A stretch of 12,064 bases of DNA from assembly GCA_934876235.1 (NCBI GenBank), contig CAKXKM010000007.1, positions 32,306 through 44,369 of the forward strand. Direction: 5' to 3'. Positions within the stretch are counted from its first letter, which is position 1. The number at the start of each line of letters is the position of its first letter. Below the pieces are notes generated by a model, which saw nothing but the letters and a program-made list of their open reading frames with translations, was not told where the DNA came from and did no database searches. The DNA is from Collinsella sp. AF02-46-1. GTDB lineage: Bacteria; Actinomycetota; Coriobacteriia; Coriobacteriales; Coriobacteriaceae. Position numbers and translations under genes: made by a program. Positions 1 to 6,165 of the stretch are shown here, in pieces.

Positions 1-125
1 TGCCGATGACAAGCCGGCGGCAGAAATGGGATAAGCAAGGCGAACGGATCATATGGATTAAAATCGCGTTGCAAAAGTATGAGTTTCACACACGGCAGCC
101 ATGGAAGGACCTTAATATTACTTAG
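1..125 (+). CDS. possible 3' end of a gene cut by the window edge
   Basis: Two plus-strand frames are open from the left edge and could be the tail of a gene. One ends with TAG at 123-125 and would give about 41 residues with many aromatic and basic residues (WDKQGERIIWIK and so on). The other ends with TAA at 32-34 and would give ADDKPAAEMG, which uses GC-rich codons more like the rest of the window. Nothing inside the window decides between them, and neither tail is recognised. An open stretch of this length is also not rare by chance. Sequence to the left of the window is needed. Confidence 0.25.
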   Translation, partial: PMTSRRQKWDKQGERIIWIKIALQKYEFHTRQPWKDLNIT

Positions 126-377
126 GCATGCGGCATTTGACGCCAGTCCTAATTGAAAGGCCAAGGGTAAATGGCTCCATGGGCAAGTGATTCTGTTTGC
201 TAATGACCGAAAGCACCAATCCGTCATGTTGATTAAGGTTTCTGTTTGCTTGCATGGTTCGCTAGCTGCTAAAAGGTTGACCGATTGACTGTTTATGGCA
301 TCGTTAGTCGTCGGTGTTTTATAACAATAATTTAAAATAGCTGCAGTGGCTGAATGAATATAGAGAAAGGACTATCA
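126..377. other. AT-rich spacer without a recognisable gene
   Basis: No convincing gene is seen on either strand. The stretch is AT-richer than the rest of the window. It contains an 11-bp direct repeat TTCTGTTTGCT at 191-201 and 240-250, two TTGAC-type hexamers (TTGACC at 277-282 and TTGACT at 285-290), and a very AT-rich run around 318-338 with TATAAC-like hexamers. These could form a promoter for the gene starting at 378, but no -35/-10 pair has both good matches and 16-18 bp spacing. Confidence 0.4.
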
Positions 378-899
378 ATGGAGTGCAACTGGATTTACTT
401 CCCATTAAACGGTCGTCCGCCGCAGCCGTTAATGGACGTTGTAAAAGCTGTAAATAAAAATATTGAGCAGATTCGTTCTGATAAAAACAGCGAGCACAGC
501 GATAGCGTGCTCCGAATTTTGGCGTTCGATTTGGAGCAATTTGGTTTCAATGTTGAGGTGGGGAAAAAGAAAAACGAGAAACTATCGATGCCAGTGTTGT
601 ATGGGGAGAAAGGCTTAATTGATAAAGCTTTTGAGGTCGATGCCGTCCATAGGGACACTAACACGATAGTGGAGATTGAGGCCGGGCGCGCTGTCGCGAA
701 CAACCAGTTTCTGAAGGATTTTTTTGAAGCGTGCATGATACAGGATGCAGCATATCTTTGTGTAGTCGTTCGTAATGTGTACAAGAGTGGTGACAACTCA
801 AGCAGAGACTACGAAAAGGTCGTAACTTTTTTCAAAACATTGTATGCAAGCGGGCGCATGCCTGTTCCGTTAAAAGGCATTATGGTTATTGGGTACTAA
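378..899 (+). CDS. putative PD-(D/E)XK-fold (BglII/BamHI-like) protein, 173 aa
   Basis: The start at 378 is preferred over the ATG at 354 because AGAAAGGA (364-371) lies 6 nt before it; the earlier ATG has no ribosome site. The N-terminal half is mostly helical. The core FEVDAVH, followed after ten residues by IVEIEAGRA, gives D88, E99 and E101. This spacing fits the D...(D/E)xK active site of restriction-endonuclease folds, with Glu in place of Lys as in BamHI (known D94, E111, E113). A helix (FLKDFFEACMIQDA) and a strand (YLCVVVRNVY) follow, and the chain ends in a VPLKGIMVIGY strand. No signal peptide or membrane segment is seen. Lower GC than its neighbours suggests horizontal acquisition. 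The fold assignment is inference from the motif; a DNA-cleaving role is unproven, and no methyltransferase is adjacent. Confidence 0.75.
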   Translation: MECNWIYFPLNGRPPQPLMDVVKAVNKNIEQIRSDKNSEHSDSVLRILAFDLEQFGFNVEVGKKKNEKLSMPVLYGEKGLIDKAFEVDAVHRDTNTIVEIEAGRAVANNQFLKDFFEACMIQDAAYLCVVVRNVYKSGDNSSRDYEKVVTFFKTLYASGRMPVPLKGIMVIGY

Positions 900-1015
900 C
901 TGCAGTGGTTCTTTCAGTTTTGGAATAGTTCCGCGTGTAACTATTTGTGTGTCGGGCACATGGTGACTTGGGCAGCGGCTCGGACTCAGCGGATGCGAAC
1001 AGCATGTATGCGGCA

Positions 1016-1045
1016 AGGTTTTCAAATTGTTTTAGAGGAAAACCT
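1016..1045. terminator. hairpin between two convergent genes, possible weak terminator
   Basis: AGGTTTTC (1016-1023) and GAAAACCT (1038-1045) are perfect 8-bp complements with a 14-nt loop. The hairpin lies between the ends of the convergent genes at 899 and 1053, 8 nt past the minus-strand stop. Neither side is followed by a clear T-run, so termination is only suggested by position. Confidence 0.35.
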
Positions 1046-1052
1046 CTGCTGC

Positions 1053-1364
1053 TCAGTCAGCATTCGGCACCCTTCCCAACGCACGTATGATTAGCTTTTG
1101 AGATCGCTTCTGCTCTCTAATGGCGGCCGCAAGAGCCCTTCGACGTTCGATTTTGGCTTGCAGCTCATCAACCTTTGTAGCGGGTACATAGTCACTTTTG
1201 ACCTTGTCGCCGACTCGATAGTTGAGATAGCAGTATTCGTGGCCCTTTATGTTTCGCATGCGGATGCTGCCCTTTGGAAGGAGACTGATTTCCTGCTCCA
1301 TGAGGCCCAAGAGGCGGCTCGAGCGTGCATATTCCTCTTCTAGGACATCTTCTAAGACGGACAT
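1053..1364 (-). CDS. small conserved hypothetical protein (DUF6788-like), 103 aa
   Basis: Start chosen at 1364 because AAAGGAGG lies 4 nt upstream of the ATG; an in-frame ATG further out (1433) would put the operator-like repeat inside the coding region. The protein begins with a helix (SVLEDVLEEEYARSSRLLGLMEQEI). It then has a short beta-rich core LPKGSIRMRNIKGHEYCYLNYRVGDKVKSDYV and a basic, probably coiled C-terminal helix. The LPKGSI...IKG..Y.YL.YR.G.KVKS.Y pattern matches, from memory, small bacterial proteins of the DUF6788 type, whose function is unknown to me. The basic character and the operator at its promoter would fit a DNA-binding, self-regulating role, but that is inference. It is convergent with the putative nuclease gene, 153 bp away. 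Confidence 0.75.
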   Translation of the reverse strand: MSVLEDVLEEEYARSSRLLGLMEQEISLLPKGSIRMRNIKGHEYCYLNYRVGDKVKSDYVPATKVDELQAKIERRRALAAAIREQKRSQKLIIRALGRVPNAD

Positions 1365-1382
1365 GGAGCCTCCTTTCCGAGT

Positions 1383-1426
1383 AGTTACCCTACATTCTAT
1401 CAAATCCATTAACTTGTAGGGTAACT
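1383..1426 (-). promoter_or_regulatory. extended -10 promoter inside a perfect 12-bp inverted repeat (operator)
   Basis: AGTTACCCTACA (1383-1394) and TGTAGGGTAACT (1415-1426) are exact reverse complements separated by 20 bp, so the arm centres are 32 bp apart, about three helical turns. Read on the minus strand, TGATAGAAT between the arms forms an extended -10 (TG-N-TAGAAT; hexamer at 1399-1394). The expected start of transcription is near 1387, inside the proximal arm. The arms therefore cover roughly -39 to -28 and -7 to +4 of the promoter for the gene starting at 1364, a layout typical of repression by a dimer pair or loop. The binding protein is unknown; autoregulation is one possibility. 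Confidence 0.65.
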
Positions 1427-1523
1427 CAAGCATGTCCGCACGACATGTGACACTTACCCTGCCGCCCTGCTCTGCCGCGGCGGCATGTACCCAAACAACG
1501 GTCCTCTAAGGAGTTCGATATCG

Positions 1524-1763
1524 ATGAGTGATAACACCAAGCATCTCGCAAAGAAGTGCGTCAAGAACGCGGGGCCGTGCCTCGTGCTGTGCCTTGCCGG
1601 CGCAACGGTCGCGCTGCTGGCTGTTCTGGGGCCGTTTGATGTGCTCCGAAGTGCCAGTTCTCTGCATGTTTGCATGGCTCTTGCCGGCGCCATGATGACC
1701 GGCGGCGTGCTCGATCTGATCTTTTGGGTGTTTGACCCGTTTGGATGGAAGAGCGAGGGGTAG
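1524..1763 (+). CDS. small membrane protein, two predicted helices, 79 aa
   Basis: The start at 1524 is supported by AAGGAG at 1508-1513, 10 nt upstream; an in-frame ATG at 1485 lacks a ribosome site. A short basic N-terminus (MSDNTKHLAKKCVKN) is followed by a hydrophobic segment at about residues 17-37 (CLVLCLAGATVALLAVLG). A second lies at about 48-70 and runs into LIFWVFDPFGW. The positive N-terminus suggests a hairpin with both ends in the cytoplasm. I do not recognise the family and no function can be given. It stands alone: divergent from the gene at 1364, and 85 bp before the phosphoesterase, with which it may be co-transcribed. The ribosome site and GC-rich codons favour a real gene. 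Confidence 0.6.
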   Translation: MSDNTKHLAKKCVKNAGPCLVLCLAGATVALLAVLGPFDVLRSASSLHVCMALAGAMMTGGVLDLIFWVFDPFGWKSEG

Positions 1764-1848
1764 GTCCCAAAGGATGGAAGGGCTGGAACGGTTGACTTAG
1801 TGATCGTGCAGAATGTGGGCTAGCGACTTACAGGGAAGCGGTGATCCG

Positions 1849-2574
1849 ATGACGGTCTATGTGACGGGCGACGTCCATGGCGGCGCTGACATGCAAAAGC
1901 TGCGCGATTGGGATCTTGGGGAAAGCCTGACGAGCGACGACTATCTCATCATTGCCGGCGACTTTGGCTTTCCGTGGGATTTCTCTGCCGAGGAGTGCGC
2001 CGACATCGCTTGGCTGGAGTCGCGCCCCTATACCGTGCTGTTCGTCGACGGCAACCACGAACGTTTCGACCACTGGGCGGAGCGACCCATGGAGTTGTGG
2101 CACGGCGGACTGACACAGCGCCTGTCGGACACCTCGCCCATACGGCGCCTGACGCGCGGCGAGGTTTTTGAACTCGACGGCTCAACGGTCTTTACCATGG
2201 GCGGCGCCACGAGCGTGGACGAGGAATACCGCATTCCGTATTCCAGCTGGTGGCCGCAGGAGTTGCCGGACGAGCGCAACTTTGAGGAGGCACGGACGAA
2301 GCTCGACAGCGTGGGCTGGAAGGTCGACTACGTGGTCACCCACACCTGCTCTACGCGCATGCTTTCGCCCACGCTCTATCCGGCGCCCGGCTGGAATTGC
2401 CCCGCCGTCGATCGACTTACGGCATTTTTTGACGAGTTGGAAGACCGCTTGGACTACAAGCGCTGGTACTACGGGCATTTTCATCGGGATGCCAACCCGA
2501 CCGAGCGCCATACCGTGCTCTACGACTGCATCGTTCGCCTGGGCGACGAACTCCAGCCTTGGGATGTTGCGTAG
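1849..2574 (+). CDS. calcineurin-like metallophosphoesterase, 241 aa
   Basis: All motifs of the two-metal phosphoesterase family are present in order: GDVHG (D8, H10), GDFG (D38), GNHE (N69, H70), a single His in VVTHTC (H165) and GHFH (H210, H212). These residues would bind two divalent metals and activate water to hydrolyse a phosphomonoester or phosphodiester. The substrate cannot be told from the sequence. There is no signal peptide or membrane segment, so it is probably cytoplasmic. The ATG at 1849 is chosen because the core strand begins right after it and AGGGA (1832-1836) lies upstream, though the 12-nt spacing is long; the in-frame ATG at 1813 has no ribosome site. Its stop is only 17 bp from that of the convergent gluQRS gene, with no terminator between. 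Confidence 0.9.
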   Translation: MTVYVTGDVHGGADMQKLRDWDLGESLTSDDYLIIAGDFGFPWDFSAEECADIAWLESRPYTVLFVDGNHERFDHWAERPMELWHGGLTQRLSDTSPIRRLTRGEVFELDGSTVFTMGGATSVDEEYRIPYSSWWPQELPDERNFEEARTKLDSVGWKVDYVVTHTCSTRMLSPTLYPAPGWNCPAVDRLTAFFDELEDRLDYKRWYYGHFHRDANPTERHTVLYDCIVRLGDELQPWDVA

Positions 2575-2591
2575 GGGTGGGGCGTATTTGG

Positions 2592-3596
2592 CTACTCGGC
2601 CGTTACAGTGATGTTCTCTCGGTGCGCGCGGATAACATCCCAGCTAAAGTGCTCGACCAGCCGCTCGGCAGAGCGCGGCGTGGTGTCCGGCGCGATGCCC
2701 GTTTGCCCGGCGAGCCAGCCCAGCAGCGCTTCGGGCGTGCCAAAGCGGGCGCGGAGTTCGCCCAGGTCCAGATCGCGATCTCGTTTGGAAAGGCGGCGGC
2801 CGTCCGGTGCCATGAGCAGCGGAATATGTGCGTAGTGCGGCGTGGGCAGTCCCAACAGGTGCTGCAGATAGATCTGGCGCGGCGTGGACCCCAGCAGGTC
2901 GCATCCGCGCACGACCTCGGTGACGCCCATGGCGGCGTCGTCGACCACCACGGCTAGCTGATAGGCAAACACGCCGTCGCTGCGGCGGACCAAAAAGTCG
3001 CCGCACTCGGTGGCGAGCGCCTCGCATTGGGCCCCGTACGTGCGGTCCACAAATTCGATCACGTCGTCTGCGAGGTCGTCGACGGTGGGCACGCACAGAC
3101 GTGTGGCCGGGGCGCGCAGGGCGCTGCGGCGGGCCACCTCCTCGGCCGAAAGACTTCGGCAGACACCACGGTAGATGGGCGTGCCGTCGCTCGCGTGCGG
3201 TGCACTCGCGGCGTGGAGCTCGGCGCGTGTGCAAAAGCAGGGATAGGTGAGGCCGGCGTCTTTCAGCCGGCGCAAGGCGCTCTCGTACAGGTCCAGGCGG
3301 TCGTGCTGGTAGTAGGGGCCTTCGTCCCACTCCAGCCCTAGCCAGGCCAGGTCGTCAATCAATTGGGCGGCAAATTCCGGGCGCTTGCAGCGATCGTCCA
3401 GGTCCTCAATGCGTAACACGATGCTGCCGTCCTGGCTGCGGGCCGAAAGCCATGCGCACAGGCAGCTGAACACGTTGCCCAAGTGCATACGGCCCGAGGG
3501 CGACGGGGCGAAGCGCCCCACGACGGGCGCGGGAGCGGCCGGCGTCGTTGGCGCGTCGGCGGCGGGTGTTGCTATGTTGCGTGCGTTGATGTCCAT
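2592..3596 (-). CDS. gluQ: glutamyl-Q tRNA(Asp) synthetase GluQRS, 334 aa
   Basis: GluQRS is a glutamyl-tRNA synthetase catalytic-domain paralogue that lacks the anticodon-binding domain. It activates glutamate and attaches it to the queuosine base at position 34 of tRNA(Asp). Seen here: GRFAPSPSGRMHLGN (HIGH-type motif at 38-41), RIEDLDDR, the zinc-site pattern C120-x-C122...Y142-x3-C146 typical of this subfamily, and SKRD (about 270-273) for KMSKS. The chain ends soon after, as expected for the short form. An Ala/Pro-rich N-terminal extension of about 24 residues precedes the first strand. The start at 3596 is the first sensible Met and has no ribosome site; a -10 hexamer 7 nt upstream suggests a leaderless mRNA. 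A GTG at V26 is an alternative start but also lacks a ribosome site. Confidence 0.93.
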   Translation of the reverse strand: MDINARNIATPAADAPTTPAAPAPVVGRFAPSPSGRMHLGNVFSCLCAWLSARSQDGSIVLRIEDLDDRCKRPEFAAQLIDDLAWLGLEWDEGPYYQHDRLDLYESALRRLKDAGLTYPCFCTRAELHAASAPHASDGTPIYRGVCRSLSAEEVARRSALRAPATRLCVPTVDDLADDVIEFVDRTYGAQCEALATECGDFLVRRSDGVFAYQLAVVVDDAAMGVTEVVRGCDLLGSTPRQIYLQHLLGLPTPHYAHIPLLMAPDGRRLSKRDRDLDLGELRARFGTPEALLGWLAGQTGIAPDTTPRSAERLVEHFSWDVIRAHRENITVTAE

Positions 3597-3603
3597 GCGG
3601 ACG

Positions 3604-3609
3604 AGTATA
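3604..3609 (-). promoter_or_regulatory. -10 hexamer TATACT for a leaderless gluQRS transcript
   Basis: On the minus strand TATACT ends 7 nt before the A of the gluQRS ATG at 3596. That is the usual -10 to +1 distance, so transcription would begin at or next to the start codon. There is no purine-rich ribosome site. The -35 region is GC-rich and a poor match, so the promoter call is moderate. Confidence 0.5.
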
Positions 3610-3734
3610 GCGCGGGGCGCGGTGGGGGAGACGCTGCCGTGGCCTGCAAGTTGCTGAGGCCGCGCGTTGCGCGTGCCGGACCACCGGCTCGGCACCTTAA
3701 TCGTCGTCAATCAATAAGGCCCTCAAACGACAGA

Positions 3735-3766
3735 AACCCCGGCAGCTCTTCGCAACTGCCGGGGTT
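3735..3766. terminator. GC-rich 11-bp hairpin, terminator-like but without T-run
   Basis: AACCCCGGCAG (3735-3745) and CTGCCGGGGTT (3756-3766) pair perfectly around a 10-nt loop CTCTTCGCAA. The downstream base runs are TTCCCG on plus and TCTGTCG on minus, so there is no proper T-tract on either side. No gene ends here: gluQRS starts to the left on minus and DUF2207 starts to the right on plus. It may be a relic terminator, a repeat element or an insulator between the two promoters. Confidence 0.4.
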
Positions 3767-3938
3767 CCCGCGGAAAAGGGGGACATGATCCTCGAGCGGA
3801 CGGCAAAGGGGCAAACCGTTTTCGCTCAACTGCTTTATGCCCCTCAACTGGCGGCTCAATCAGCGCATGCCGCGCCCACACAAAGCCGCTACACCTGTGA
3901 TGGAGCTATGAAGTGGTATCTATTGCCGGAGCGGGCTA

Positions 3939-3992
3939 TGCCAAGGAGTGTCCCAGATTGCCGGCAGATAAGGAACGTCCCCAGGTGCCGGC
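3939..3992 (-). repeat. tandem pair of ~27-bp GGGAC-core palindromic repeats
   Basis: Read on the minus strand, two 27-bp units follow each other, each starting GCCGGCA and then carrying TGGGGACGTTCCTT or CTGGGACACTCCTT. They match at about 18 of 27 positions. Because GCCGGC is itself palindromic, the first unit is also flanked by TGCCGGC (3959-3965) and TGCCGGC (3986-3992) and can fold. The GGGGACGTTC core is shared with the pair at 6421-6488. The look is that of REP-type intergenic elements. Confidence 0.55.
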
Positions 3993-4104
3993 GGCGGGCG
4001 TGACTTTCGTCCCGTTTGATACTCCGCTGGCCTAGATGTTCGTCACATGAACCCGCAAACGTGGGACAATGACGCTGTTGGTATCACAGACAAAGGATGT
4101 GCCT

Positions 4105-6051
4105 ATGAACGCCCCCGTTGCCCAGCCCTGTCGGCAGCGCCGCCTGTTTGCGCGATTCGCTTCCGTCTGCGCACTCGTCGCGCTTGCGTTGTTGCTGCTG
4201 CCTGCCGCCGCGCACGCCGACGGCTACTCCATGAGCCAAACCTATATCGGTGCCACGGTCGAGGCCGATGGCTCGCTGACCGTTGTCGAGGGACGCCAGT
4301 TCGATTTCGACGATGACATTAACGGCGTGTATTGGGATATCAATACAGGCTCTAACCAGCAAGGCGGCTCGGTGGTCGTCAATGTGCTGAGCGTCGAGGA
4401 AGACGACACTGCGTTTAACAAGGTCGACAGCGCAAACAAAGGCGACGACGGCGTTTACACGGTGGAGCAGTCCGACGACGGCGTAAAGATTAAGGTGTTC
4501 AGCCCTCACGAGAGCGGCGACAGCGCAATCTACTACGTGAGTTATTCCATGACCGGTGCGGTTATGAACTGGGCCGATACCGCCGAGCTCTACTGGAAAT
4601 TTGTGGGTGACGGCTGGTCTGCGGACTCCGATGACGTCGAGATGGAAGTCTACTTTGCAAATGCCGCTGCCGGGACGGCCGCCGTCAAGGGCGATAACTT
4701 CCGCGCATGGGGCCACGGCCCGCTGACGGGCGACGTGTCACTCGATGCGGACGAGCCCATGGTCACCTATACCATTCCCTGCGTGCATGAGGGAGAATTC
4801 GCCGAGGCACGCATCGCCTTCCCCAACGACTGGGTGCCGCAGCTCGCCGCCTCGAGCGAAGAGCGCATGTCGACGATTCTGAGCGAAGAGAAGGAATGGG
4901 CCGACGAGGCCAACGCTCGCCGTGAGCACGCGCGTGCGGTTGCCGGCGCGATTGCCGTGGTGTGTGTTGTCGTGGCGGTTGCCTATACCGGTGTGATCGT
5001 GATGCTTAAGCTGCGCAGGCCCAAGCCCAAGCCACTCTTCCAGGACGAGTACTTCCGCGATGTGCCCTCGGCCGACCATCCCGCGGTGCTTGCAGCTCTC
5101 ATGAGCTGGAACGACGTGCCCGATCAGGCATATATCGCCACACTTATGAAGCTCACCGACGACCGCGTGATCAAGCTGGAAGAAGCGACCGAGACCAAGA
5201 AGAAGGGTCTGCTCCGTCGCGAAAAAGAGGAGCAGACGTATCGCATCACAGTGACCGACGAGGCCTGGAAGGCTGCCAAGAAGGACGGCATCGATCGCGA
5301 CGTGCTCAAGGTCTTCTTTGCTGGCGTTAAGCCCGATAAGGACGGAGTCCGTTCGCGCACGTTTAGCGAGTTGGAGGAGTACGCTAGCGAGCGCACCACA
5401 TCTGTTGGCGACAAGCTCGAGGACTATCAGAGCACAGTTAAGGGCAAGCTGGAGGCGCGCGAGCTTATTGCATCGGATGGCACTATCGCGATGGTGGCCG
5501 GCCTGGTTCTCGGCATCATCATTGTCTTTGGCATTCTGGGCTCTCTGTTCTATACCGACTTTGCGGATGCCAACGTCGGTGCCGCTATGATCTCGATCCC
5601 CGTTACGATCGTGGGCTTTGTCCTGAGCTGCACCTTCCGCCGTTACACGCCGGAGGGCGCCGAGGTGGCGGCTCGCTGCAAGGCGCTCAAGCATTGGCTC
5701 GAGGACTTTACGCGCCTGAAGGAGGCTATCCCCAGCGACCTAATCTTGTGGAACAAACTGCTGGTGATGGGCGTTGCCCTGGGCGTTTCGAAAGAAGTGC
5801 TGCGACAGCTGGCCGAGGCCGTGCCTGCGGATCTGCGCAACAGCGACGATTTCTACGACAACTACCCCTGCTACTGGTGGTATTACCATCACTACGGCAA
5901 CGAGTCTCCGCTCGATTCGTTCAACGAGGTGTATCACGAGACCATCCGCGAGCTGGCTTCGAGTTCCGATAGCTCGAGCGGCGGCAGCGGCGGCGGCTTT
6001 TCCGGTGGCGGCGGTGGCGGCGTCGGCGGAGGCGGCGGCGGAACGTTCTAG
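4105..6051 (+). CDS. DUF2207-family secreted/membrane protein, 648 aa
   Basis: The start at 4105 has AAAGGA at 4092-4097, 7 nt upstream; the in-frame ATG at 4069 has none. A signal peptide (basic RQRRLFAR, hydrophobic ALVALALLLLP, AHA before D39) leads to an extracytoplasmic domain of about 230 residues. That domain has the family pattern of acidic beta-strands (GSLTVVEGRQFDF, NGVYWDIN). A membrane helix lies at about 277-298, followed by a basic KLRRPKPKP stop-transfer, a cytoplasmic part, two more helices at about 463-485 and 493-512, and a further soluble stretch. The tail from about residue 625 is Ser then Gly-rich (GGGGGGVGGGGGGTF), as in many DUF2207 proteins. Function is unknown; an envelope role is inferred from topology. 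It is a single-gene unit. Confidence 0.88.
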   Translation: MNAPVAQPCRQRRLFARFASVCALVALALLLLPAAAHADGYSMSQTYIGATVEADGSLTVVEGRQFDFDDDINGVYWDINTGSNQQGGSVVVNVLSVEEDDTAFNKVDSANKGDDGVYTVEQSDDGVKIKVFSPHESGDSAIYYVSYSMTGAVMNWADTAELYWKFVGDGWSADSDDVEMEVYFANAAAGTAAVKGDNFRAWGHGPLTGDVSLDADEPMVTYTIPCVHEGEFAEARIAFPNDWVPQLAASSEERMSTILSEEKEWADEANARREHARAVAGAIAVVCVVVAVAYTGVIVMLKLRRPKPKPLFQDEYFRDVPSADHPAVLAALMSWNDVPDQAYIATLMKLTDDRVIKLEEATETKKKGLLRREKEEQTYRITVTDEAWKAAKKDGIDRDVLKVFFAGVKPDKDGVRSRTFSELEEYASERTTSVGDKLEDYQSTVKGKLEARELIASDGTIAMVAGLVLGIIIVFGILGSLFYTDFADANVGAAMISIPVTIVGFVLSCTFRRYTPEGAEVAARCKALKHWLEDFTRLKEAIPSDLILWNKLLVMGVALGVSKEVLRQLAEAVPADLRNSDDFYDNYPCYWWYYHHYGNESPLDSFNEVYHETIRELASSSDSSSGGSGGGFSGGGGGGVGGGGGGTF

Positions 6052-6165
6052 TGAGCGCTTGCTTTGGGGTGGATCTTTCTGGGCGGTTGCCAGGGAAGAT
6101 TCATCCCATTTTTGTGCATCGAAACGGGTCAAACTTTCCGCTGCGGACCTTCGCGCAAGGGACAG

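Larger units (their letters stand above)
3597..4104. other. non-coding spacer between gluQRS and the DUF2207 gene
   Basis: No convincing gene is seen. The spacer holds the minus-strand gluQRS promoter at its left end, an 11-bp GC-rich hairpin (3735-3766), a 6-bp stem GGGGCA/TGCCCC (3808-3813 and 3838-3843), and a tandem pair of GGGGAC-core repeats (about 3939-3992). The promoter of the DUF2207 gene is presumably near 4030-4075 (GACAAT at about 4063), but no clear -35 is visible. A 72-codon open frame at 3785-4003 has arginine-rich, low-complexity content and overlaps the repeats, so it is not called. Confidence 0.5.

Noticed and set aside
1383..1426. The 12-bp inverted repeat as the ends of an inserted element
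   Set aside because: Only 20 bp lies between the arms, there is no flanking duplication, and the arms fit a promoter; an operator is more likely.
2644..3330. 228-codon Arg/Pro-rich frame on the minus strand
   Set aside because: Out-of-frame shadow inside gluQRS, with composition typical of a shifted GC-rich frame.
3767..3935. tRNA or other standard RNA gene in the gluQRS-DUF2207 spacer
   Set aside because: A 6-bp stem exists, but no cloverleaf, T-loop motif or known conserved RNA core was found.
3785..4003. 72-codon plus-strand frame preceded by a G-rich stretch
   Set aside because: The G-run is only 2 nt from the ATG, the product is low-complexity, and its end overlaps the GGGAC repeat pair.
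4738..5694. 318-codon open frame on the minus strand
   Set aside because: Antisense to the DUF2207 gene, with His/Ala/Gly-rich content and no motif or ribosome site.
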